A program made the translations under genes and the position numbers. This document shows, piece by piece, positions 16,606-24,993 of a stretch of DNA of 64,000 bases. This DNA comes from Dyadobacter flavalbus. GTDB lineage: Bacteria; Bacteroidota; Bacteroidia; Cytophagales; Spirosomataceae. The stretch covers positions 210,579 to 274,578 of the forward strand of contig NZ_VBSN01000071.1 of the NCBI RefSeq assembly GCF_006149045.1, read 5' to 3'. The notes under the pieces are model-generated. The model ran no database searches and was not told where the DNA came from. It worked only from the letters and a program-made list of their open reading frames with translations. Each line of letters opens with the position of its first letter. Within the stretch, counting starts at the first letter, position 1.

Positions 16606-19293
16606 TTAATTGTCTTTACTCTTCTTCCTGTTCGAAGCAATTTTCATGTAAAGTTCATTCGGGCTGAATGGCTTGCTTACAAAATCGTTCATGCCGACCT
16701 GAAAAGCTACATCCTTGATGTCCAGCATGGCGGAAGCAGTAAGTGCAATAATGGGAAGTTCTGCATACTTTTTATCCGGAAGCTGACGTATTTTGGCCGT
16801 AGCTTCATAACCGTCCATTTCAGGCATCTGGAGATCCATCAACACAATATCGTAATCGTCTTTTTGAACCATTTCGTAAGCGATCAGTCCATTTTCCGCA
16901 ACCTGAAAGTCAATTTGCCATTGCTTCATGAAATTCTTCATCAGAAAAATGTTGATCATATTGTCTTCCACAATAAGCAGTTTGGTTCCTTTCAGGTCAT
17001 TGGTGCTGGTAAGTAATTTTTCGGTTTGTACCTTTTGCTGTTTGTGGCTGATCAGGAAATTCAGGCTGAAATAAAATTCGGAGCCTTTTGCAATTTCGCT
17101 GCGTACATTAATGGTGCTGTTCTGAAGTTCCAGCAATCTTTTGGTAATCGTCAGCCCGAGTCCGGAGCCGCCGTATTTCCGTGTCGTATCCGAGGAGCCC
17201 TGTGTAAAACTATCAAAAATGGATTCCAGTTTATCCGGTGCAATCCCGATTCCGGTATCTTCCACCTTGAAATCAATGGTACAGGTATTTTTCTGTTGTT
17301 TTGCAATGGACGCCGATATAATGACTTTTCCGGAATCAGTGAATTTGATGGCGTTGCTGACCAGGTTTGTCAGGATTTGTCCCAGCCTTACAGGATCACC
17401 GATAAGATTGATGTTCAGGTCGCTGTCGACCATCAGTTTCAACTGAATCCCTTTTTCCTGCGCACGCTGCAGACTTCCTGCCCTTATATTTTCCAGAATG
17501 GAAAGCATATTGAAATCAACTTCCTCAAACTCCACTTTCCCCGCTTCTATCTTGCTGAAATCCAGTATGTCGTTCAGCAGAACCAAAAGGTTTTCAGCTG
17601 AAAACTTAATGATGTTCAGGTACTGCATTTGTTCGGGTTTCGGGTCCTGCTGCAAAAGCAAGTGGATAAAGCCGATGACAGCATTCATCGGAGTGCGGAT
17701 TTCATGGCTCATTGTAGACAAAAACTGCGACTTCGCCACCGCTGCCATTTCTGCTGCTTCTTTGGCTTTGATCAGTTCCTGTTCCGTTTTCTTCTGTGCA
17801 TCAATGTCCACGATAGCACCGTAAAGCTTCACAACCTTACCTGATTTGTCACAAAAAGGCTTTCCGATTGCATGTATGTATTTGGTCCTGCCATCCTGCA
17901 TAACGATCCGCAGATCAAAGCTTGCCGGGCTCAGCTGATTTACGGCGTTTTTGATATGCTCTTTGTAAAGCGGCAGGTCCTCGGGGTGAATCATATTGTA
18001 AAACAATTCCGTTTCCGGACCGGCATTATGCGGTTCCAGGCCAAAAATCCTGAATGCTTCGTCGGACCAGTAATTCTGGCCGGTAACAAGATCTGCCTCC
18101 CAACTGCCACTGTGCGTAAGCTGCTGTGTTTCAGAAAGCAGGGCTTCATTCCTGCGGATCACTTCTTCGGCACGCTTCCGGTGCGTAATGTCGTGCCAGA
18201 CTACGAGAAGGACCTTTTCATTATTGATATGAACCGGACTTAAAGTAACTTCAACCGGAAACTCTTCGCCATCCCGTTTTTTGTGAATCCATTCAAAACG
18301 TGCAAGTCCGGTATCGTACGCCAGCTTGTCCATTTCTCTGGACTTGTCTGTCGATTTCTTTCCGTCGGGTTGATATTCAGGTGAAAAGGTAGCGGGATGT
18401 AAGGAAAGCAGCTCGCTTTTATCCTTGCAACGGAGCATATTGACCGCCGCCTGGTTGCAGTCCAGAATACCATTTTCATCCAGCAGCAGATGTGCATCCG
18501 TAGAGTACTGAAAAATAACCCTTAGTTTTTCCTCGGCCTGTTTCTGCTCCGTTATATCCTGCATTACACCATAAAGCTTGACGGGTCTTTCATCTTTGAA
18601 AATCGCATTTCCGATGGTCCGTACCCAAATGTCCCGGCCCTTTGCTGATTCCATGCCCAGCTCGAGATCAAAAGGGGTACCGTACCTGCAGGCTTTATCA
18701 AGCGCTTCTTCCATGATCGGCTTTGACCATGGTTTATATAAATTCAGGATGGATTCAACCTGGGGCGTTACGGTTTCACTGATTTCACGAAAAGCATAAA
18801 TTTCGGAAGACCACGAAAGTTTCCTGTCTGCAATGTCAAGTTCCCAGACACCTATTTTTGCCAGCCTGCCTGCCTCTTTAAGCAGGGCATCGTTTTTGAT
18901 AATCTTTTCTTCCAGCATTCTCCGCTCATGGATGTCGGTGACAACGCCAACCATATGCACGGGTTTTCCATCCTGAAATTTTGCTGTGCCGCTGCACTCA
19001 AAATATTTGTATCCGCTGTTTTTTGTTTTTAGCCTGACCTCAACTTTGTACGGCACTTTGTTTTCAAGCTGTGCCTTTACGGCTTCGGTAACTGTAAGTA
19101 CATCATCAGGATGAATCAGTACCTCGGTGAAATACCTGTAACCGGGCTGCACTTCATCCGGATTGTATTCCAGCATTTTAATGAAGTAATCAGACCAGAA
19201 CTGTTGATCGGTTTCCAGATCCCAACTCCATAATCCGGCGTTTATTCCGGTTATTGCCATTTCCAAAGATTCGATTGTAAATCTGGATTTCAT
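16606..19293 (-). CDS. Soluble hybrid sensor histidine kinase: four PAS domains, HisKA, HATPase, receiver
   Basis: 895 residues, no membrane segment, so a cytoplasmic sensor. Four PAS/PAC units (about residues 8-125, 135-255, 262-375, 385-505; PAC ends such as VGVVTDIHERR, YGVMQDITEQK, VVWHDITHRKR). Then a HisKA helix with FLSTMSHEIRTPMNAVIG (phospho-His), a HATPase with the N box LTNLVSNAIKF, G1 VEDTGIGIAPDK and G2 YGGSGLGLTITKRLL, and a C-terminal receiver with VEDNMIN, phosphoacceptor IVLMDLQMPEMDGYE and VSKPFSP. A phosphorelay needs an Hpt or response-regulator partner; none is fused. Divergent from the next PAS kinase with 239 bp between. Confidence 0.92.
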   Translation of the reverse strand: MKSRFTIESLEMAITGINAGLWSWDLETDQQFWSDYFIKMLEYNPDEVQPGYRYFTEVLIHPDDVLTVTEAVKAQLENKVPYKVEVRLKTKNSGYKYFECSGTAKFQDGKPVHMVGVVTDIHERRMLEEKIIKNDALLKEAGRLAKIGVWELDIADRKLSWSSEIYAFREISETVTPQVESILNLYKPWSKPIMEEALDKACRYGTPFDLELGMESAKGRDIWVRTIGNAIFKDERPVKLYGVMQDITEQKQAEEKLRVIFQYSTDAHLLLDENGILDCNQAAVNMLRCKDKSELLSLHPATFSPEYQPDGKKSTDKSREMDKLAYDTGLARFEWIHKKRDGEEFPVEVTLSPVHINNEKVLLVVWHDITHRKRAEEVIRRNEALLSETQQLTHSGSWEADLVTGQNYWSDEAFRIFGLEPHNAGPETELFYNMIHPEDLPLYKEHIKNAVNQLSPASFDLRIVMQDGRTKYIHAIGKPFCDKSGKVVKLYGAIVDIDAQKKTEQELIKAKEAAEMAAVAKSQFLSTMSHEIRTPMNAVIGFIHLLLQQDPKPEQMQYLNIIKFSAENLLVLLNDILDFSKIEAGKVEFEEVDFNMLSILENIRAGSLQRAQEKGIQLKLMVDSDLNINLIGDPVRLGQILTNLVSNAIKFTDSGKVIISASIAKQQKNTCTIDFKVEDTGIGIAPDKLESIFDSFTQGSSDTTRKYGGSGLGLTITKRLLELQNSTINVRSEIAKGSEFYFSLNFLISHKQQKVQTEKLLTSTNDLKGTKLLIVEDNMINIFLMKNFMKQWQIDFQVAENGLIAYEMVQKDDYDIVLMDLQMPEMDGYEATAKIRQLPDKKYAELPIIALTASAMLDIKDVAFQVGMNDFVSKPFSPNELYMKIASNRKKSKDN

Positions 19294-19462
19294 TATATTC
19301 TTGTCAAATAAATTGTGTAGGTTAAGATAATTTTGTTGCGGTTTATAACATAAGTTAGGAAAAACTCTCTGATTATACTACATATTTATAAAATTTATTT
19401 TACAAAATGTAAGTTTACTTTTTAAACGGCAGAGAAATCTTTAAGGATGTCGGGTGGAGTTC

Positions 19463-19491
19463 TTGGAATTAATTCAGGAATGTTACTTTAG
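19463..19491 (+). promoter_or_regulatory. Promoter of the PAS kinase at 19533
   Basis: TTG at 19463-19465, an 18-nt spacer, then TACTTTAG at 19484-19491 (one mismatch to TAnnTTTG). Predicted transcript start about 19498, with a ~35-nt leader. Confidence 0.5.
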
Positions 19492-19532
19492 CTGATAAAA
19501 TGTATCTTCATTAGGGAATAACTATTTTCAGT

Positions 19533-21641
19533 ATGAATGCAAGTTATCAAACACTGCAAAACCGGATTGTGGAACTGGAAAACGAGCTAGCAGGTATGCG
19601 TGCAGCCATGCTGAATACTGAAAACCATGCACAAGATCATCGGACGACAGGCCTCGGCAATGAATTTCAGGCGGCATCCGCTTATGAAAAAAATTGCTGG
19701 AATGAAACGCAGGCAAGGATCCGGGAAAGTGAGGAAAGATTCAAGGTAATTGCCAATATAGCACCAGTACTGATCTGGCTGTCAAGCCCGGACAAGCAAT
19801 GTTATTTTTTCAACAAAGGCTGGCTTGATTTTACCGGACGTACGATGGAGCAGGAAAACGGCTTTGGCTGGGCCGAAGGTGTCCATGAAGAAGATTTTGA
19901 ACGCTGCCTGCAGATTTACAATACAAACTTTGACGCACGTCAGGAATTCAGCATGAATTACAGGTTGCGCCGATTTGACGGTGAGTATCGCTGGATTTCG
20001 GACAGAGGCGTTCCGCAGTATACCGAAAGCGGAGTTTTTCTGGGGTATGTAGGCGGCGGCATGGATATCCATGATCAGATAAATTTTGCTGAAAGTCTGG
20101 AAAAAGAGGTTCAGAACAGGACATTGCAGCTGAAAAAGTCAGAAGAATTTCTACAATCGATTCTGAATACGACAAGCAACAGCATTGCTTCCTATGAAGC
20201 CGTTTACGACGATGCGGGTGAAATTTACGATTTCCGGATTCTTTACAGCAATGAAGAAACCTATTCGCAGCATGCAACGCGCTTTGAATCCATCATTGGC
20301 AGAATGTGCAGTGAAGTTTATCCTGAAATCTTTGAAAAAGGCGTTTTTGAGAAGCTCGTAAAATGTATCAATACGGGAAAGCCGGATGCGTATGTTACGG
20401 ATTATCAAAATAGCAACGGCACTTTCTGGTTTGACGCGTCCATTGAAAGCCACGGCAACCGCGTAACCGTTACTGCCAGAAATATAACTGAAGAACTTGA
20501 AGCGGATCTTCAGCTCAAGGAACTGAACCAGAAACTGAAAATACAGAATTCCATTTTCAACCATTCGGAAGAAAATGCCAATTTCGGGAGTTTTGCGCTG
20601 ACGCTCGCCACCAACAAACTGGAGTGCTCGGATAATCTTTATCGTCTTGTCGGGCATTTGCCGCAGGAATTTACGCCTTCATTCGAACAGTTTATTTCTT
20701 TCCTTCATCCCGGTGACAGGCAAAGGGCTATCCGGGACGGAATGCGGGCGCTGGAAACCCGGAATCTGGTACAGAATGATTATCGTGTAATTACAAAAGA
20801 CGGCAGTCTGAAATACCTGCGGTTAAGCGGCAAGTTTATAAAAGAAGGCGGCAAGCAGATCATGATCGGAGCCATGCAGGATGTTACGAAAGACATCCAG
20901 CTGAATGAGGCACTGCGGCTGAAAAATATCGAACTGAAACGGAACAACGAAGAACTGGCGTCGTTCAGTTATGTGGCCTCGCACGATCTTCAGGAACCGC
21001 TTCGCAAGATCCGTGCATTCAGCAGCAGGATACTTGAAAGGGAACAGCATTTCTCGGATATTACAAAGGATTATTTCAACCGGATCGTTTCCGCAGCAAC
21101 GCGCATGCAGAAGCTGATCGAAGCGTTGCTGAGTTATTCCAATACTGGCAGTTCGGAAGCAAGTTTTGTACCTGCCGACCTGAACAAAATACTGGAAGAT
21201 GTCAAGACGGATCTGGAAGATCTGATTGAAGATAAAAACGTTAGAATTGAAGCGTCCGAGCTGCCTGTGCTTCCGGTCATTCCGCTTCAGTTTCAGCAAC
21301 TGCTCCAGAATCTGATCGGCAATTCCATAAAATACAGTAAACCTCAGGAACCGCCTGTGATTGAGATCCATGCAGAATTGACGCATGAACAGGAAAAAAA
21401 CGGATTATACTGGAAAATAAGTGTCTCGGATAACGGAATCGGCTTTGATCAGCGTTACGAAAACCGGATTTTTGATCTTTTTCAACGGCTGCACGGCAAA
21501 AGCGAATTCGAAGGAACAGGAATCGGGCTTGCCATCTGTAAAAAAATTGCGCAGAATCATCACGGTTTCATGTCGGCAAAAGGCGTTATCGGAAAAGGTT
21601 CAACATTCAGCGTGTACTTGCCTGCAGAAACCGGTAAATGA
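19533..21641 (+). CDS. Soluble PAS sensor histidine kinase
   Basis: 702 residues without membrane segments. N-terminal coiled coil (NRIVELENELAGMRAAML), then three PAS/PAC units at about 65-185 (PAC YVGGGMDIHDQ), 200-320 and 330-450 (IMIGAMQDVTKDI). The kinase core follows: HisKA with FSYVASHDLQEPLRKIRAF (phospho-His, the HDLQEPLR variant common in Bacteroidota), HATPase with LLQNLIGNSIKY (N box), SDNGIGFDQRYE (G1) and GTGIGLAICKKI (G2). No receiver or HAMP domain. Probably signals to a stand-alone receiver such as the one at 15411; partner not provable here. Confidence 0.92.
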   Translation: MNASYQTLQNRIVELENELAGMRAAMLNTENHAQDHRTTGLGNEFQAASAYEKNCWNETQARIRESEERFKVIANIAPVLIWLSSPDKQCYFFNKGWLDFTGRTMEQENGFGWAEGVHEEDFERCLQIYNTNFDARQEFSMNYRLRRFDGEYRWISDRGVPQYTESGVFLGYVGGGMDIHDQINFAESLEKEVQNRTLQLKKSEEFLQSILNTTSNSIASYEAVYDDAGEIYDFRILYSNEETYSQHATRFESIIGRMCSEVYPEIFEKGVFEKLVKCINTGKPDAYVTDYQNSNGTFWFDASIESHGNRVTVTARNITEELEADLQLKELNQKLKIQNSIFNHSEENANFGSFALTLATNKLECSDNLYRLVGHLPQEFTPSFEQFISFLHPGDRQRAIRDGMRALETRNLVQNDYRVITKDGSLKYLRLSGKFIKEGGKQIMIGAMQDVTKDIQLNEALRLKNIELKRNNEELASFSYVASHDLQEPLRKIRAFSSRILEREQHFSDITKDYFNRIVSAATRMQKLIEALLSYSNTGSSEASFVPADLNKILEDVKTDLEDLIEDKNVRIEASELPVLPVIPLQFQQLLQNLIGNSIKYSKPQEPPVIEIHAELTHEQEKNGLYWKISVSDNGIGFDQRYENRIFDLFQRLHGKSEFEGTGIGLAICKKIAQNHHGFMSAKGVIGKGSTFSVYLPAETGK

Positions 21642-21723
21642 CAGACAGCCGGTTTTCTGTAAAACAATTTCCAAGGAAATTCCTGAACAGGTTTCCGCTT
21701 TGTTAATGAGGCATTTAAAAGTC

Positions 21724-21756
21724 AAAACGGCTGCTCCGGAACTGGAACAGCCGTTT
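21724..21756 (-). terminator. Terminator of the GapN-like gene
   Basis: Stem AAACGGCTG/CAGCCGTTT with further inner pairing, followed on the minus strand by TTTTGACTTTT. Lies between convergent genes; the plus-strand side lacks a T run. Confidence 0.65.
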
Positions 21757-21763
21757 GAAAGCT

Positions 21764-23389
21764 TTAAAATATAAATTTGGTACTCAGGAAATTGGAGCTG
21801 TCTTCATGCACGATCTCGTTAATGAGCTGTTTGTTGGCATCGTTCATTTTGAATGCAACCAGGGAACGGATCGAGAACGCACGGATGGCGTCAGGTACGG
21901 ACAACGTTCCTTCAGCACTGTCTTTGCGGCCTGTAAACGGGAAAACATCCGGCCCGCGCTGGCACTGACTGTTGATGTTTACACGGCTGACCTGATTAAC
22001 CAGCGGATCAATCAAAGAAGCCACTTCGTCGGCATTGTTGCTGAAAATACTGACCTGCTGTCCGTGTGTGGATTCGATCAGGTACTCGATGGTTTCTTCC
22101 AGATCGTCAAACGGCACTACGGGAACGATGGGCCCGAACTGCTCTTCGTAATAAAGCTTCATTTTATCATTGACCGGATATACAACCGCCGGATAAAAGA
22201 AGGAACCTTCGGATTTGCCGCCGTTTTCATTCACTACTTCGGCACCGTTTGCAAGCGCATCCGAAATGCATTCGTTGAGATAATCTATTTTATTGGTTTC
22301 GGGCAGCGGCGTAAGCGCGACGCCTTTTTCCCACGGCATGCCGAATTTAAGTTCTGCAATTCCTGCACTGAGCTGCGCCAGCAGTTTATCGGCTATGCTT
22401 CTGTGCACCAGAACAATTTTCAGGGCCGTGCAACGCTGGCCATTAAACGACAGCGACCCGGTGATGATTTCCTTAACGGCCAGACTGATGTCTGCATTCG
22501 GTGTAACAATAGCTGCATTTTTTGCATCCAGTCCGAGAACAGCGCGCAGCCGGTTCACTTTCGGATGCGATTTTTTCAGTTCGTTGGCTACTTTGCTGGA
22601 ACCGATCAGGGTTAATACATTGATTTTTCCGGATTGCATCAGGCCCGGAACAATGGCGTTTCCGCGTCCGTAAATTACGTTCACAACGCCTTTCGGAAAA
22701 CTGTCCCGGAATGCTTCCTGCAAAGGATAATGCAGTAAAGTGCCAAATTTCGGAGGTTTGAAAAGAATCGTGTTGCCCATGATCAGCGCCGGGATCAGCG
22801 TTGTAAATGTTTCGTTCAGCGGATAGTTGAACGGTCCCATACAAAGCACAACGCCCAGCGGCGAACGACGCACCTGCGCTGCAATGCCGTCTACGATTTC
22901 AAAGCGGGAAGAATCCCGGTCCAGGTTTTTAAGCGAATCAATGGTTGCATAAATGTATTCAACCGTGCGGTCAAATTCCTTGGCAGAATCCGCAATGGAC
23001 TTTCCGATTTCCCACATGATGAGCTTGACAATGATATCTTTCTGCTCGATCATTTTACCCGTAAACTTTTCCACGCACTGAATTCTTTCCGCAACGCTCA
23101 TCGTCGGCCATTCACCGCGGCCGTTGTCATAAGCTGCCACTGCTGCATCGAGTGATTCGCCGGCTTCTGCTGCGGTGCAAACGGGATAACTTCCGATAAG
23201 CAAACGCTGCGGACCGTCGTCTGTCTGGACGCATACGGGTGAAAATACTTCATGGACGGGCCCGGTCCATGTTTTCATTTCGCCGTTGCTGAGGTACTCA
23301 CGCTGATGAATCAGGGCAGGAAGCCGGAACTCGTCCGGAATTTCATTTTCATGAACAAAGATGTTTTTTAAAGTGGAATCGAAATCCAT
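21764..23389 (-). CDS. gapN: NADP-dependent glyceraldehyde-3-phosphate dehydrogenase-like ALDH
   Basis: 541 residues of the aldehyde dehydrogenase superfamily. Visible: MGPFNYPLNETFTTLIPALI (NADP-fold entry), FKPPKFG, the catalytic Cys in SFNGQRCTALK and EEQFGPIVPVVPF. The N-terminal wording GEWPTMSVAERIQCVEKF and the overall pattern match non-phosphorylating GAPDH (GapN), which oxidises glyceraldehyde 3-phosphate to 3-phosphoglycerate with NADPH formation, bypassing ATP-yielding glycolytic steps. Odd: the segment that normally carries the general-base Glu (xELGG) reads AVLGLDAKNAAIV, with Val in place of Glu. Symbol is by resemblance only. Single gene. Confidence 0.78.
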   Translation of the reverse strand: MDFDSTLKNIFVHENEIPDEFRLPALIHQREYLSNGEMKTWTGPVHEVFSPVCVQTDDGPQRLLIGSYPVCTAAEAGESLDAAVAAYDNGRGEWPTMSVAERIQCVEKFTGKMIEQKDIIVKLIMWEIGKSIADSAKEFDRTVEYIYATIDSLKNLDRDSSRFEIVDGIAAQVRRSPLGVVLCMGPFNYPLNETFTTLIPALIMGNTILFKPPKFGTLLHYPLQEAFRDSFPKGVVNVIYGRGNAIVPGLMQSGKINVLTLIGSSKVANELKKSHPKVNRLRAVLGLDAKNAAIVTPNADISLAVKEIITGSLSFNGQRCTALKIVLVHRSIADKLLAQLSAGIAELKFGMPWEKGVALTPLPETNKIDYLNECISDALANGAEVVNENGGKSEGSFFYPAVVYPVNDKMKLYYEEQFGPIVPVVPFDDLEETIEYLIESTHGQQVSIFSNNADEVASLIDPLVNQVSRVNINSQCQRGPDVFPFTGRKDSAEGTLSVPDAIRAFSIRSLVAFKMNDANKQLINEIVHEDSSNFLSTKFIF

Positions 23390-23492
23390 TGCGTAATTGT
23401 TTTTGTGGACAAAGGATAAATTGAACGGTGTTTGTATAATGACGAAGTTTAATCATTATATCCTTAAAACAATTCAAAAGGGGAGTTGGTTT

Positions 23493-24824
23493 TTAAACGG
23501 TCCTGTTCCTTTTTGTCATTTTGAAAAAACGCGTCAGCAAAAAAATCGACGCCATAGTCAAACCCAGGATCAGCCCGAGCCACATGCCGGAGGCGCCCAT
23601 ACCGAATCGGAAAGCCAGCACATAACCAACCGGAATTCCGATCACCCAGTAAGCAATCCCGATCAGAACCGTCGGCGTCTTCACATCCTTGATCCCGCGC
23701 AGCAGCCCGGCTCCGATGGCCTGTGTACTGTCGGAAATCTGGAACACGGCAGCAAAAAGCAGAAGCAGTGCGGCAAGCTGAATAACATCGTTGTTTTTGT
23801 TGAAAGCGTTGGGAAGGATATTCCGGAAAGCGGCAAAGGTTATGGCGCAGAAAGTACCGTAAATCAGGGCGGTAAGTACAGTGCTTTTACCAATTACAAA
23901 AATTTTGGCCCAGTTGGCGCGTGCAAATGCATTGCTTACCCGGATGGAACCCGCCTGGGCCAGTCCCATCGAAACCATAAAAGTAAACGACGCACTGCTC
24001 AGCGCAATCTGATGCGCAGCCTGTGAAACAGCACCGAGCGTACCGATGATAATGCCGGAAATGGCAAATGCGCCTGCTTCCATCCCGATCTGCAGGCTGC
24101 TTGGAACTCCGATATGCAGCAGTTCCCGCCATGTTTTTGCATTCAGATACCATTGCGTGCTGCGCACAGCCATATACTTCTGAAATGTTTTGTGTTTAAG
24201 GATAACGACGGCCAGCGCCAGAAACATACCGCTTCTTGTAATCAGCGTTGCCCAGCCTGCACCTTCCAGTTCCAGCCGTGGAAATCCCCAGTTTCCGTAA
24301 ATCAGAAGCCAGTTCAGCAGAATATTGACCGGCATGCCTGCCAGTGAAAGGAACATGGCCGTACGCGTGTGTTCCAGTCCGTCAGCAAATTGTTTCAGCG
24401 TCATAAACAGCAGCATCGGAATAATGGACAAGCCCATCAGCTGCATAAAAGGAATGGCCAGAGTAACGACTTCCGGGTCCTGGCCAAGATGATGAAGCAG
24501 GTCTTTGCCGAAAACCAGCGTAAGGGAAATGGCCAGTGCAGTAAGCGCACAAAGGCAGAAGCCGTTGAAAAGATAATGCGAAACCATTTTGGGATCGTTG
24601 CGGCCGTTGGCCATGGAAACCATCTGGGAAACGGAAATCGTCATGCCGATCCCGATTACAAAAGGAATGTTCATGGCATTGATAACCAGTGCTGCCGCTG
24701 CAAGCTGTTTGTAACTGATGGCTCCCACCATAGCGCTGTCGATCAGGTGCAGTGCCATTTGGGCAAGTTCTCCGATAATGATGGGAATGGCTAATTTTAA
24801 AGTCTGTGATGCTTCTTCTTTCAT
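23493..24824 (-). CDS. MATE family efflux transporter
   Basis: 443 residues with about twelve hydrophobic helices arranged as two six-helix halves. MATE signatures: PIIIGELAQMALHLIDSAMV near the N-terminus and the matching AFAISGIIIGTLGAVSQAAH in the second half. It would export cationic drugs or metabolites in exchange for Na+ or H+ at the inner membrane. Start ATG 24824 lies ~30 nt after a consensus promoter box. Divergent from the TonB receptor with 169 bp between. Confidence 0.9.
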   Translation of the reverse strand: MKEEASQTLKLAIPIIIGELAQMALHLIDSAMVGAISYKQLAAAALVINAMNIPFVIGIGMTISVSQMVSMANGRNDPKMVSHYLFNGFCLCALTALAISLTLVFGKDLLHHLGQDPEVVTLAIPFMQLMGLSIIPMLLFMTLKQFADGLEHTRTAMFLSLAGMPVNILLNWLLIYGNWGFPRLELEGAGWATLITRSGMFLALAVVILKHKTFQKYMAVRSTQWYLNAKTWRELLHIGVPSSLQIGMEAGAFAISGIIIGTLGAVSQAAHQIALSSASFTFMVSMGLAQAGSIRVSNAFARANWAKIFVIGKSTVLTALIYGTFCAITFAAFRNILPNAFNKNNDVIQLAALLLLFAAVFQISDSTQAIGAGLLRGIKDVKTPTVLIGIAYWVIGIPVGYVLAFRFGMGASGMWLGLILGLTMASIFLLTRFFKMTKRNRTV

Positions 24825-24852
24825 GGTCTGCCTGATATTTTCAAAAAGGCTG

Positions 24853-24884
24853 CAAAGTTAGCCAAATACAGGCAAGTGCAGCAA
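24853..24884 (-). promoter_or_regulatory. Promoter of the MATE gene
   Basis: On the minus strand TTG (24882-24884), a 21-nt spacer and the exact -7 box TAACTTTG (24853-24860). Predicted transcript start ~24847. Confidence 0.7.
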
Positions 24885-24993
24885 TCTTTGATCTGAATAC
24901 AGGAAAGATAGAGTAAAACAAATGTGCAAACGGTCTTTGCTATATTCAATCCATAGATTCAGTTTATTGACAAAACAATTACAGCTATTCAGA

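Noticed and set aside
21755..22615. Plus-strand open frame (286 codons) opposite the GapN-like gene
   Set aside because: Antisense to clear ALDH coding sequence; no start context, no family.
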